DNA from: Synchiropus splendidus
Lineage: Eukaryota > Chordata > Actinopteri > Syngnathiformes > Callionymidae
Direction: 5' to 3'
NCBI RefSeq assembly: GCF_027744825.2
Contig: NC_071343.1
Coordinates: forward strand, 14,154,866 to 14,218,865
Length of the DNA stretch: 64,000 bases
Shown: piece by piece, positions 49,601 through 60,689 of the stretch
Layout of the letters: each line of letters opens with the position of its first letter
Numbering within the stretch: the first letter of the stretch is position 1
Notes under the pieces: model-generated
What the model saw: the letters and a program-made list of their open reading frames with translations, nothing else
What the model was told of the DNA's origin: nothing
Databases searched by the model: none
Program-made: the position numbers and the translations under genes

Positions 49601-52600
49601 TATCTGCTGCAGTTTTCTTTTGCCGTTATTAAGCCCTGCAACTCTAAGTTCAATCCAGGCCAGGCATGAGCCAGCATGCAGGGAGAGGGACCGAGCCCAC
49701 GTGCAGGTACCGTCTGAGGGGGCTGGTGTGTCGTAGTAATGACATTGAAAAAGTGCGGAGATAGTGAAGCATCCTGAATGGACAAATACAACCAGCTGCA
49801 TCATGGAGCTTCGGAGGCAGCTTGGAGCCTCAGTGGTGTCGTGGCTTGTGAAGTGAGAAGGGCAACTCTGGCTCTGGGGCGCACTGTGTTTTGCTGCATA
49901 ATGACTGAGCCGGAGCCACCCAAGGTTAATGACGTACACAAGAACAAACTTCAGTAATGACGGGGCCTGTCATGAAGAGTGAGCCTCTGAGCCACATGTT
50001 GGCGCACACACGCATGTTTCTGGAGTCCATATATGCCGTCTCTTGTTCCCTCTGTTGGCCGGTTTGGATCATGCTCCCGTCGGAGAAAAGATTTACAGGT
50101 GTGGTCCCAAAATGTTTTCATTGACAGATAACATCGCCAGGTGAAAAGAAGTCTATTGTTCTGTTAACAGCTTGACAAGAGACTGCAAACTAAAGTCGCA
50201 ATAGATAACAATGACCTTTGTGTTGTTAATTAAAACAATCTGACTTCAACCTCCCCCCCACCACCCGCCACCCTGCTGAGATCTGTAAATTAAAATAACA
50301 CATTTTCTGGCTTGTTTTCACTTTATAGATGGGGTGGTGAAGAGGTGAAATTGTGTCTGTGGACAGCAAGAAAAAATATCACTCACTTTTCACTGCCATT
50401 ATTGTTGTTACTTTTTAATACTACTTGTGAAAATGTGTACAATTTTGATGAAGTTACAGACTATCATACATAAAAACTGGTCGGTTTCTGGAAATACAGA
50501 CAGAAAGTAATAGAACAGACCGCTGTTTTTTTTTCTTTTTTTTTTTTATCTAAATGAGTGTGATGTTGTTGTATCAGGATGAGATGGTGGCCCGAAGTGG
50601 CCCGAAATGAGGGTACGAGGTCAACGTTTTCAGTCAGGGTTGAGAAATTGCATTTCCAAAGGGGCCACATTATGTACTGTGAAAATTTCGAGGGGCTGTC
50701 AAGCCAAAAGACAATACAGTAGAAAAAGGAGTTTTGAATTAACTTCCATATTGTTGCTAAAATATTATAAAAGGAGAAAATAGATGAAAAGTGTAAGTAT
50801 GACGCTACATGATCAAATATGTTATTTACTACTTTCATTTTACATATATTTATTTTGAAATTCTTAAAGTAAATCATAATTATTGTGAGGTCATTTTAAA
50901 TTATGAATATCCTGGTTCCAGAACAAAGTGTAAAACAAGAAAATGCATATGCTATACATTCACTTAATTATGGGGTAAAATATCCAAATATCAGGGAGGG
51001 ACAAGAAACACTGTAATAATGTGACTCACCCATTAAAAAAAAAAATCTGTGTGATTTTAATGTGACTATCATAAACTACAGGTTGTGCCTTAGTGTGAGG
51101 ACACTGGGACTCAGGTGGTGATGCCCTCACCTTTTCAAATTTATGAACCGTAATAATTTAATTAAAAATATATACTTTTAGTTGTCTGAAACTTGGGTGT
51201 GAGCAATGAAAACCACAAGGTGGCTACATGATATACTAAAACAGAACATGCCATTCGCACTGACCTAATGAGAGCTGGATAAAAAAACTGGCAGAGTGCG
51301 GCACGTTTTCGTCGACCATTCAGCTTGTGCAAGACCTCTGTGAGACCATACAGAGAGCGATTACATACCCATAGTAAGTTCCTGTAGTTAAATATATACA
51401 TAAGAAGGAAAATGAAATCACATATTGCATTACTGTTACGCTTCTTTCACCCTGGATTTTCACCTATTTAGTCCCACATGTTCATCCTCAAGTGGAACTA
51501 AGTAAGTTCTCAGGCAGGCTGCACATTTTCTTCCCTCTTCCTGCAGGGCAATGTTGTTGTCCTTGAGCCAGACTACAAACCTTGAAATACTCTCAGCATC
51601 TTAGGGGCTACCAAAATGCTAAATAATTTTTCTACCTGCCGCATTTATACATTGTAACCCTCCGTTGCTTTTGACAAACGGCACAGCTAATGCATTATTA
51701 ATGCAAAAGACAAACAAAAGGACGATATTCTTATCCTGCTTTTAATTTATCATCATGATTTCTATTTGCATTCAGCAGATAATGTTTCCCAAAGTTCCGT
51801 GCAGGGGAAAGGAAATATGCATAGTTCATCTCAGGCGTGTGAAATATGTTAAAGGTGGCGTGAATTAATTCCTCCAACCAGTGTAGTTGCCAGTTAGTTC
51901 TGAAGAGCAAATTGTATGTAAACATACGTATACGTATAGGATTTGTGGCAGTGTTTAAAGGCAGTTTTGCTGTTAAATGAACGGTAATTTTTAATGTTTT
52001 AAACAGACACTTTTTTTTTAGAAATACCTTGGAGTTGTTTACCTAAGGAAAGTTACGAAACAATCACTTGTATTTACTGTGTGTTTTAGGAGTGGTGTAA
52101 CTGTTGATAATGCAATAATCTCTTTTGGCTGATGCACTGTCACGTTGATGTTTTTTTCCCACTGAGGCATTTCCAAATGTTTGCACATACAATACACTTC
52201 TGCCTATGTGTAGCCAAACAGAAACATGGTTTCCTTTGCGATGCATGTATTACCATGTATAAACAATGTATTCATATTTGTATTAGCAACATATTTGCCT
52301 GTATAATGATAATAATAATAGTAATAAAGTATCGATTTGCATCTTATGAAGCCCCACTACATTTTGCCCTGGAATGGTCACTGAAAGTTCAGGCTAAACA
52401 GTATTGTAATTATTGATCATTAACAGTTAATACACAAGTAAATATCTTAATAATAAATACTATTTGTGAGAATCATTTTGCTGTGTCCTGCGGTTTGTTA
52501 GGTAATATTCCAACATTTGCTCATGTCACAGGGAGGCAGCTGAGAAAGAGGTCGAGGAATTTCTCCAGCAAATTAGACCGAGCAAAATAATAGACACGGC

Positions 52601-55600
52601 CGTCTTTTCACTGCCAGAATATGGTAATCCCAGATACTTTGGTACGTTTGCACCCGTGATCAAAATGAGCTCACACATGTTGTCGTTTTCTACTTGAAGC
52701 GATGCTCTTGGAGAAGGAGCGGGAGGAATTTCGGATAGCCACCGTGGACCCAATCCACCAGCTCCGAGATGACCTGCGTTTCCGCCTGATTCAGGCACAG
52801 CGGCAGCAGCCGCCCAGTCATCCATCAAACTGGGAACAAGTGCAGCAACAGGTGTTATTAAAAGAGAGACCCATTTGAAGGATCTCTCATGCAGTCTTGA
52901 GATACATTTGAGCTACCTCTGGCCACTTTAAACTTTGGCCGGCTACAAAAAAAGATATAGATTTCTTTGCATTTCAAATGCATTTTCTAGGTCGTTTTAA
53001 TGTCTCTGTATGGTAATGTGATCTTTAAAAAATAGATTTGCAGATTTCAATATGGTTTCATGCGAGGATTCTACATCTTAGAGACACAGTAATTATTGTC
53101 TGTCTCTTTCAGGAGAACTCTAGAGCATACGAGCCGTACTGTTTTGCAAATCAATCCGCTTTAATATTCAGAGGGAAGGTCTTCTTTTTAGGTAGCACAT
53201 AGTGACCAGATATCTGTCACTGTTTTGGTTCCTTTTCTACCTCTTTAAATCTCCACCTTTACTTCTCTGAGTAATTATCTTAACCTGGACTGCAGTGCTA
53301 TAGTAATAAGGGACAGTACATTCATACTCAGGGCAAGCGAAATATGCAGCTGGCATCTCGTGGATTCTTATTAAAATCACACTGAGAGAACCATGAGACG
53401 TCTCATTGATGCTAATCAGTCTTTTTTTCCCTCTGGTTCTTTTCACTGTTGAAGGAAACTTCGCTGTGGCTCATATTAAAACTTATGTTTCATGTCAACT
53501 AATCTATGGACTATAGGAGTGTTGTTATTTCATTTCTTAGAAGGTTATTGTCTTAATCTTCCAGATATTCCTCATCAAGGACCAGCAAGATGAAATAATG
53601 GAGAAACTTTCAGATGAATGTGCAGCGCTACAGAAGGAGATAGTTGCCTTTGATGTCGAAGTAAGTTTCCCCAAAACATCTCCTTGCGTTTCGGAACATA
53701 TTTCTCAAACTATCCCACTTTGCCATAGGACTATCTCCCGACATCCGACAAAAAAAAGGAAATAGTTCCGAAGGAAATTTTAGACAGTGATTGTCCATTC
53801 CCAGAGCTGAAGAGCTCAGTGATCCAGGCCTTCCACTCGCTGTGGGAGCAGCACCAGAGTAGACTGCAAAACTTGCAGGAGCAACTTGAAAAAAGTCACA
53901 GGTGATCATAAAATTCTCTTTATCCTTGAAGGTAATGTGTTTTTTGGTTCAAAATGAGGCTTTATTTTGCAATGGAAATGTAGAAGTCAATGTTCCGAAG
54001 CAACCATTGGTCAGAATAAATTTCACAAATGTATTTCAAGATCTTCATATAGAACTCTGGACCAGATGTTCTGGTATTCAGTAACTTTTTAGGATAAATA
54101 ACTACTGCAGTCAGGTTCCATGCATCCATTGTTTTGCAAACTCCCAAAGATTGCAGAGCTCCTCTCAGGGGATACTGAAGTGTTTACAGACCAGCAGTGA
54201 GGTGGAATATCTCCTCACAGTTTTGTCCATGACCTTGAAATGTACATAGGTGGTTCAACTAAATCAAATAGAAATTCAAAAGAATCTTAAGGGAGATGTA
54301 AAATAAAGGGAAAAAATAGCAACTTGTCATCTGAGCTGGTGGTGAAGTTGGACAATGTATTTTCACACATTTCACACACTATTGAAATTTTTGCCTTCAT
54401 GCACAAAAGACAAAATCATCAGACTCATGTTCCCTGTTATTCGGCAGCTAACATTTTAGTCTCTTGTGTGTTCGACTTTGACACGATATGGGTGGAAATG
54501 AGTGGCTTGGTTGAGGTATGCACTGTCCTAGTACCTGTCTAGCATTTGTATTTGCTGTTATTCACTGTCATCTCCGGGTTTCCAAATCTGTCCCAGACTC
54601 TGCGGCTGGTGTGTAGACGACCATCAGCGCTTTTTGTTCACGCTATCGCTGTACAGCCATGACATCACCAACCACAGGGCGCTTCTAATGGACATGCTCC
54701 AGAGAATCTTCCCGAGGAGATCCAGACACGAGCTGGTTGGTATCATTCTGTGTTGTGTCAAAAATGTATATTATTGTGTGCGTTTGCTGGTCTTATAGAC
54801 ATATGATGAATGAATATTTATGTTTGAGGGATTTATCCGAAGTGTACACTTCAACACAATAACACCAGAAAGTAGTCTGACTTCAAGTGCTTTGCTCCTG
54901 GGCAGAATTAATCCTGCAGGGGATGCTGTGGACTTCCCAGATTAAAAGAGTCAGTTTCCTAATCTTCTCCAATGCCCCTGACTATTATTCAAACATGGCC
55001 AACGTGCTCTAGTTTGTTTCTGCCTGCACTTTATTTCTGCACATCATCCTGGCGTGTTGCTTCCCCCAGTGCTGAGTCCCTGCCTCCCTGATCAATGTAA
55101 CTCAGTGCCCTGGACCGAGCAGAGCGATTAGCGCAGACAATGATCTGCACAGCTCCCTGCAGGATGTGCCATGTCATGCAGTATGGACACCTCGCTCACA
55201 CCTTTTAGCATCACCATGACAACAGTCAGCCCCCATCACCTCCTTCATCCACACCCCGAGACGTGTCCTCGTATCAGTTCCAGCTCGGTGCTGCTTTCAG
55301 AACGGTGATCGTTCAACACAGCAGGGTGCCAGGAAGAGCAAGACTCTCCAGCTAGCCAAATTGAAAACCCAGACTTTACACCACAGTCATGAGGTCATGG
55401 TGCATATGACTTTTTTTTTTTTACTCCAGTGTTTACGTCTCATCTTTATAATTCCATTAATGAGACTTACTTGGAAAAAGAAAAAGTCCTGACTCGAGGT
55501 CAAGCTAAAAAAAATTCCTCCCCCCACAATGCCCGTCCAGAGGAAATATTTGACTCATTGAAAGCCTAGCCAGCCTTATAGAAAGGCTGACGTCTGCCTC

Positions 55601-58600
55601 ACGCTGGGACGCAGAAGTCCACTGACACACCAGTGTGTCATGGCCTAGGCCTAGTTGGACATGACCGGATCCAGGGTACTTTCCTGCTAGCAAGATGTGC
55701 AAGCCGACTGCACTGGATTCTCTTGACACCTCGGAGCAGTGATTCACAGTTAAACTTGAGGCCCATTTATGCTCCCTTTACATACAATATTGTATCCGTC
55801 CGTTTCAAGCTATGTTACCGTCTATGAGCACATACTTCCATGTGCTCTTTACCTTGGTATTGTAATTCACCAACATATCCACCAGGGGGAGCAGCCCACA
55901 GTTAAAAGTTTGACAACACAAACTCCAAGACCAACATGGCGAAGTGTTGGTCTCTTGCACAAAAGAGAAGGCAGTGTTGTAGGGATTAAATATATCGAGA
56001 CAATTTCCACCATTGTTGTGTGTCTTTTTTGTGTCTTATGAGAGGTTTCCAGTAGTACTGCTCCATTTGGTCTGTATCGGTGAGTTTTGTGGAAAGGTGC
56101 AGAAATACGGCTGAAATGCACAAAGAGCATGGATGGAAGGATCAGTATGTAATGTTGTGCATGAAGGGCTTTTACCCAACCCTGCTGAAAGAGTTTGGGC
56201 ATATTTGTAAGCCTGGTCCTGGGTGCTACATCTTTCATGACAAACAAAGGACACCGTTGCACTTGTCTCCAGCCAGGCGTCTACCCGCGGAACTTTGTTA
56301 AGCCCTAAGAATCCCCATAAGAAGACTGAAAGTAACACATTTCAATTCAGTAAGCAAACAATTGAGGTATGTTTTGTGGAAGCCACAAGAATGTCAAAGC
56401 TAACTCTCATGAAAACTGAAAAGGCTGAGATTGGTGATCAATAGGAACTCAGCCACCCATCAGATGAAGTGGTCAGAATTGCCATTTGCCAGGATCCAAT
56501 AAATGCTGTTCCTTCCTGAGACAAATAAGCACTCAAAAGTTGTTTGAAAAATCTTTCTTCTTTGAGGCCTCTTTCAAGTATATCTTTTTCTTTTTTTTTT
56601 GCTCATCCATATGCCAGATCAGTGGGTATTCAATATTAAAACTGGTGAGATCATTCTCTCTCACTTGTCTTGGAGGCCCATGAATTAGACATAAAAACAG
56701 CTCTGTTCCACCTCATCAGGTGTGACCACAGTTTAAGGCTCAAACTCAATAATGATAAATCAGCTCCTAATGTTCCCTTCATTTTTCATTTCGCTCGCAG
56801 CGCCGTCTCTCGCGCGTGCGGATTAGTTTGAAAAAAAAAAAATATCACAGAAGAAGCCTATGGGTATTTTACTTTGTGAAACTCAGTTACTTTAGCTAAT
56901 TGCGCCGAGCCAAGAGTCGACACCAGAGAGATCGGTTTACTTAGCTGTCTTGATCTCTCGCTAACAAAATCCTGCCTCCAGGCACTTTTTTAAATGATTC
57001 ACGATGATGAAAATGCAGGTACCGTCTTTGTCTCCGAAAGGTTTCTAGTATTTTAGAAAATGTTTTTTCTGCTGTTTGTCTGGTGCCGAAACTCTTTAAA
57101 AATGTCACCTCTTTGTTTGAATGGACTTTTCCCTGTTTTAATGGGATGACCAAGGCCAGCACAGCACCGACTGCCTTTTTTGTGATGCCTCCTGTTGTGA
57201 CCACAAAACTGCTTGTACTATGACAGAGTGAATCAGAAGGACATTAGTATTCACTTGATAACATGGAATGGAGCGGCTGAACTTGCCGTCATGTCATTGC
57301 AGTGTGATGCAGTTGTACATGCTGTTAATAGAAAGATAATAAAGGACGGTGAAAGAACGACCAGCTAATCCTGAAAATGCTCGGCTAACTCAGTGTTCAC
57401 TCTGATCTCTCCCTCTTTGAGACTGTGGCTTCAGACTTCCACCGTCCTTTGGGGAGCCCACACATAACCTCTCAATTAGCCCCTGGAACTTTGCCTGTTC
57501 ATTTTTTAGCAGTGCAAAGATGGGAAAACGGGCGGAAAATGTCATCCTTTTAATATTTAAAGGGGTGAATTAGTGATTCTTTGTATTCATCCGTGGTCAC
57601 TCACTGGCGTGGGCAAAGCGAGGACCAGGGGCCACATGTGGCCCTTTACCAGAATTGATGTGGCCCTCATGAGTTCAGAGCATAACCACAAAAGAAATTG
57701 TATTTTTTTCCATCATTAATTTAAAATCTAACTATAATCATTTGCTATTATTTTAGGTTTTTTTTTCTTTTTTCCTCATTTCATAAGCCTTTTTTGTCAT
57801 AACCTATAGATTTTAATCATCATTTTGAAATGAAATTTTAGAAATAATTTTAACATTTTAACAAGAACATTTTCATAACACAATCTAATTGAAATGACTT
57901 TTTTCAGAAACTTTAGATTGCACAGCCCTTCTCCATCACCTGCGTGTGATAATCAGTGGTCATGGGTTGCAGGAGTCAGGGCTCTCAAAGGCAGATAGCA
58001 ATGCTGACCTCAACATTAAGAGTCAACCTTTCACTTAAAGTCAGGTTTCTAGACTGTGAGAGGAAGCAGATGGGAATCCACGGAAACAGTGCCCAACACA
58101 ACAAATGACCCCAGGTTGCCTCAGTCTGGATTCTTAACCTCTTAAGACCCTGCATCCTCATATGAGGGCATTAGATTTGATCTGCACCGTGATAGTATTT
58201 AAAAGCTTTGACTTACTAGCTAAATTTAGCGACACCATCTGCTGCGTTGTGTGGTCATATCACAACACCCATTTAAGTGAAAACAAGATGGCAGTGATAC
58301 CAGCAAAATGATTGTAAGATGTGAACATTCTGTCTAAATTATCAGAAGAAACAAGCGAATAAAGTCCAGTTTCATGAGAAGTAATAAAGATAAGATGCAA
58401 TAATTCTAGTAATAAGCCAACTGTCGACACACATGGGGACTTTTTTAGGTCTGTATTTTCCCAACTAGCGTGAATAAATAGCAAAAGCATAAGCTCAAGT
58501 AGATGTGAAGCACTGAGGACTGCAGTGAGGTCAGCAACGGACACATACTTCTCCAGAAACCAAGTTATACAACTGGGGCCATTGGGATTGTCTTGTGGGT

Positions 58601-60689
58601 CAGTCAGACTGAACCAAATTAGAAAAGGAATCCAGCTGCAGCCAAGCACTTGGAAGAGACCACTTATGATTTGGAAGCATCAAGACAGACAAACATCGCC
58701 TCTCATTAAAAGCTTGCCTCTCACAGTTTCTCATTCAGTTCTTGGCTATTGCCAGGGACGCGGCACCCTTGGCCAGAGCTGCGCATTATAGAGCATAGCA
58801 GCTACGGGTGGATCCCTCCCCAAGTTCTGCTTTAATGAACACGTTTCGCTCCACTGCCCCTGGCACTGGTGTTCCGTCGGCCATCCGTCAGCTCACTCAT
58901 TTTCAGTCAAACCAGTCAGCCGTCTAATGCCTCCGTGCCATCAGTTAGCCGCTATTAGCCCATAGATGAATATCATTCCCTCTGTTCCACTGAAGCAGCC
59001 AAGTGATGCTGCCTCTGTGAGCGCTGACACAATGATGAATAGCTCGGGGCGGCCCTCGCACAGAAAATAACTATTTCCTTTAGGATATTACACAGCAAAG
59101 AGAGATGGACTTTCTCGAGCTCAGCGCGGTCCAAATCTCATGCTCACGTTATGAAAAGCGGTAGATCATGTAGATGTGTGGCAGTGCAGTACGTCATATA
59201 ATATGCAACACATGGGCCTCAATAACAATAGCACACAGCTCTACACGTATATGTCACAAAGCCATTTGATAGCTGACACTTCACAGCTTTGATGTGATGG
59301 ATGGGATGACTGAGCCTCAATAAAGTTTTATTGTAATTCTGCATCAAAGTCTGAATAATTTAGCACACTGTGACTGGCGGTACTAACAGGTGTGGCTATC
59401 GGATATTTTGTGCCTTAGAGGGTTTGTGGGTGCTGAACAAAATCTTCTGTTTCAGCACATGGTAGCATTTGCTCTGTGGTCTGACAAGCAGTCAGAATGG
59501 TGGAGAGTCACTTGACTTTTCAACAGCCTCTTTAGGTGGATGGTTGGTACCCAGCGAATATAGTGAATTTTTAAAGTTATACCTTGCACTGTACGATAAT
59601 GTTGAGGGAAATAATATGCTAAGATCTGGTTGATATAATAGAAATAGATTGGACCCAAACCATGGCGCTGAAATGGACGTTTTCCGGTGACAACTCTTCC
59701 TGAGTGATTTAGATTTTTCCATCCTTCAATGAGTCAAATTGTAATGTAACAGCCTTGTTGTAATGTTATTCTATTTATTTTATTTTATTTGTTTTTTTGT
59801 TGCACTTTATTCCAAGGCACTTTCCTAGTCAGTGGGCTCCCCACTGACCATGGCAATAAATTTGATTCTGATTCTGATTCTGATTCTGATTCTGATTCTG
59901 ATTCTGATTCTGATCTTAGTCTATGACATTTACCACTTCCTCCTAGTGAGATCCTCATCTTCTTCATCTGGCTTCCATGACTCTGTCTCCAGTCCCTCTG
60001 TATGTATTTATTTCCCATCATCTCCTTCCTGCTCAGTCACTATGAGAACAAGTTTATCCTCACTTCTAAATGTGCATCTTGTCCTTGTGTCAGCTACTGA
60101 CTCTAAACCACAGAGTGTGCACTTGGTTGAAAGCAGACAGACTAAAAATATGTTTTTGAGTTTTTTTCCCTAATTTGTAGCTACATTTGTCTAAATGGGA
60201 TCGATCTCGGCCAAACAGCGCATTAAATGGGAAAATGCTCCCTTGTCTCAACAGTGAGAGCAGCAAATGACTAAAGAACAAACCAGTAATTTGATAAATA
60301 CTGCGATTACAATAAATGGTTAACAGTGCTAAATACAATCATCCATCTTTTTTAATCGCAGCATTTAACAGTTATGACCAATAAGACTAGAAAAAGCCAA
60401 ATATTTGGGGGGGTTTTGGAGACTAAATGAAATGAAACCCATTTCCACAAATGAGTGTTGGTTATGAACTTGTATCTTCCAGCTGGAGCACGAACGAGTG
60501 TTGGACTCGCAGCGCTTCTGTCAGGTACAGGTGAAGGTGGAGACCCAGCAGTATCAGCGGGACCACCAAGAGCTGCTGGCCAAAGCCCTGGTCACCCTCC
60601 AGGAGGCGGCGAACGCTCATCAGGAGGAGCTGGAGCTCCACAGAGACCGTCAACACCAGCAGGACATTTGCCTGCAGCTCAGAAATAAG
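46620..60689 (+). CDS. ccdc148: ccdc148 (coiled-coil domain-containing protein 148), 5' two-thirds; nine exons, 3' end beyond the window
   Basis: This is a largely alpha-helical coiled-coil protein of poorly known function. Exons are 46591-46677, 46977-47098, 49469-49572, 52532-52623, 52700-52851, 53565-53660, 53729-53901, 54597-54735 and 60483-60689. Every junction is GT-AG and phases agree throughout, giving 381 codons from ATG 46620 (mammalian CCDC148 is just under 600 residues). Matches to the mammalian protein are HKPVEY near the N terminus, DPIHQLRDDLRFR, CPFPELKSSV, LMDMLQRIFPRRSRHEL, LEHERV and the motif ALVTLQEAANAHQ. The head-to-head position beside pkp4 is the mammalian arrangement. 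The Lys/Glu-rich C-terminal coiled coil is not in the window. Confidence 0.9.
46678..46976 (+). other. ccdc148 intron after first recognised exon
   Basis: A 299-bp intron; nothing else is seen. Confidence 0.7.
46977..47098 (+). CDS. ccdc148: ccdc148 coding exon (residues 20-60)
   Basis: It follows TTCTTACAG and ends GAAAAG|GTAATG. It encodes AKLALRMKYGVGSSKHKPVE, then YDKLQEKLNAKRLEVALTGE. The KPVEY.KL motif matches the KPVDY.QL of the mammalian protein and anchors the family call. Its 122 bases end in phase 0. Confidence 0.9.
47099..49468 (+). other. ccdc148 intron
   Basis: A 2.4-kb intron. It has a (CA)8 run at 48731-48747 and nothing else recognisable. A stretch near 48.1-48.5 kb and 49.0-49.4 kb is somewhat GC-richer than the rest but has no exon-like frame. 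Confidence 0.6.
48731..48747 (+). repeat. (CA)8 run
   Basis: A short CA microsatellite inside a ccdc148 intron. Confidence 0.75.
49469..49572 (+). CDS. ccdc148: ccdc148 coding exon (residues 61-95)
   Basis: The acceptor is TCTTGTAG and the donor GCTGA|GTAAGT. It encodes a charged helix, LEKARCEAKAAKESSILREQ, followed by RQVWSAECPKLQKAE. The (K/R)QVW core corresponds to HKQVW in the mammalian protein. Its 104 bases run from phase 0 to phase 2. Confidence 0.88.
49573..52531 (+). other. ccdc148 intron
   Basis: A 3.0-kb intron. The segment at 50645-50710 (AGGGGCCACATTATGTAC ... GAGGGGCTGTCAAGCC) may be a decayed hAT end, but no partner is seen. A short TAA-rich run lies near 52.31 kb. Confidence 0.55.
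52532..52623 (+). CDS. ccdc148: ccdc148 coding exon (residues 95-126)
   Basis: It is preceded by CATGTCACAG and ends GAATATG|GTAATC. It encodes EEAAEKEVEEFLQQIRPSKI followed by IDTAVFSLPEY. The acidic helix continues the preceding exon. Its 92 bases begin by completing a Glu codon (GA|G) and end in phase 1. Confidence 0.87.
52700..52851 (+). CDS. ccdc148: ccdc148 coding exon (residues 126-176)
   Basis: It encodes AMLLEKEREEFRIATVDPIH, then QLRDDLRFRLIQAQRQQ and PPSHPSNWEQVQQQ. The DPI.QLR.DL..R motif is one of the most conserved CCDC148 signatures. The acceptor (TTTTCTACTTGAAG) has a poor -3 base (A) but is the only one that keeps frame; the donor is CAACAG|GTGTTA. The upstream intron is only 76 nt. 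Confidence 0.88.
52852..53564 (+). other. ccdc148 intron
   Basis: A 713-bp intron without recognisable content. Confidence 0.65.
53565..53660 (+). CDS. ccdc148: ccdc148 coding exon (residues 177-208)
   Basis: It lies between TCTTCCAG and GTCGAA|GTAAGT. Exactly 32 codons encode IFLIKDQQDEIMEKLSDECA followed by ALQKEIVAFDVE, a heptad-like helix. It is a symmetrical phase 0-0 exon, so it could be skipped without a frameshift. Confidence 0.87.
53729..53901 (+). CDS. ccdc148: ccdc148 coding exon (residues 209-266)
   Basis: It follows TTTGCCATAG and ends GTCACAG|GTGATC. It encodes DYLPTSDKKKEIVPKEILDS, then DCPFPELKSSVIQAFHSLWE and a Gln-rich helix (QHQSRLQNLQEQLEKSH). CPFPELKSS matches CPYPDLKSS of the mammalian protein. 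The intron before it is only 68 nt. Its 173 bases end in phase 2. Confidence 0.9.
53902..54596 (+). other. ccdc148 intron
   Basis: A 695-bp intron without recognisable content. Confidence 0.65.
54597..54735 (+). CDS. ccdc148: ccdc148 coding exon (residues 266-312)
   Basis: The acceptor is CTGTCCCAG and the donor GAGCTG|GTTGGT. It encodes RLCGWCVDDHQRFLFTLSLY, SHDITNHRALLMDMLQRIFP and RRSRHEL. LxMDMLQRxFPxxSRH(D/E)L is nearly invariant in CCDC148 and makes this the strongest single match for the gene. It ends in phase 0. Confidence 0.93.
57605..57700 (+). repeat. hAT-end-like repeat fragment
   Basis: GGCGTGGGCAAAGCGAGGAC followed by GGGGCCACATGTGGCCC and a second TGTGGCCCTCA resembles the 'ggtgggcaaact...gcggcccgcgggccacatgcggccc' ends of vertebrate hAT elements. 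Neither a partner end nor a target duplication is obvious. Confidence 0.45.
59788..59913 (+). mobile_element. 3' end of an L2-type LINE with hexanucleotide tail
   Basis: In order there is a TTGCACTTTATTCC lead, a perfect 9-bp stem-loop (GTCAGTGGG, loop CTC, CCCACTGAC at 59828-59848), CAATAAA and eight exact GATTCT units (59864-59911). A 3'-terminal stem-loop followed by short tandem repeats is the signature of CR1/L2-clade LINEs, where the reverse transcriptase recognises the hairpin and the repeats form during target-primed integration. No ORF2 sequence lies upstream, so the copy is strongly 5'-truncated, as most are. The insertion is in the same orientation as ccdc148. Confidence 0.7.
59864..59911 (+). 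repeat. (GATTCT)8 tandem repeat
   Basis: Eight perfect hexamers form the tail of the LINE fragment. They generate an Ile-Leu (plus) and a Ser-Glu (minus) repeat in spurious open frames. Confidence 0.92.
60483..60689 (+). CDS. ccdc148: ccdc148 coding exon (residues 313-381), last in window
   Basis: It lies between TATCTTCCAG and AATAAG|GTACCA. It has 69 codons, phase 0-0: LEHERVLDSQRFCQVQVKVE, TQQYQRDHQELLAKALVTLQ, EAANAHQEELELHRDRQHQQ and DICLQLRNK. L.EHE(R/K), KA(V/L)LTL.EA and QQ.(I/L)C..LR.KV match the mammalian order. It sits beyond a 5.7-kb intron. No following exon is recognisable up to 64000, so at least 3.3 kb of the next intron is present. Confidence 0.92.

Larger units (their letters stand above)
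54736..60482 (+). other. ccdc148 intron (5.7 kb)
   Basis: It contains a hAT-end-like segment at 57.61 kb, a 12-bp palindrome CCTCATATGAGG at 58156-58167, and the L2-type LINE 3' end with hexamer tail at 59.79-59.91 kb. No exon is recognised. Confidence 0.6.

Noticed and set aside
49517..49939. 140-codon open frame on the minus strand
   Set aside because: It is antisense to a ccdc148 exon and its intron, has no recognisable family features, and its composition looks like random translation of non-coding DNA.
50464..50877. 137-codon minus-strand open frame
   Set aside because: Rich in Phe, Ile, Asn and Lys from AT-rich DNA, with a poly-Lys tract from a T-run; not protein-like.
58260..58649. 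129-codon minus-strand open frame with Leu-rich content
   Set aside because: No family match. The length is within chance for a 64-kb window and it lies wholly inside a ccdc148 intron.
59832..60173. Open frame with an Ile-Leu repeat resembling a membrane segment
   Set aside because: The repeat is just the (GATTCT)8 tail of the LINE fragment read in frame.
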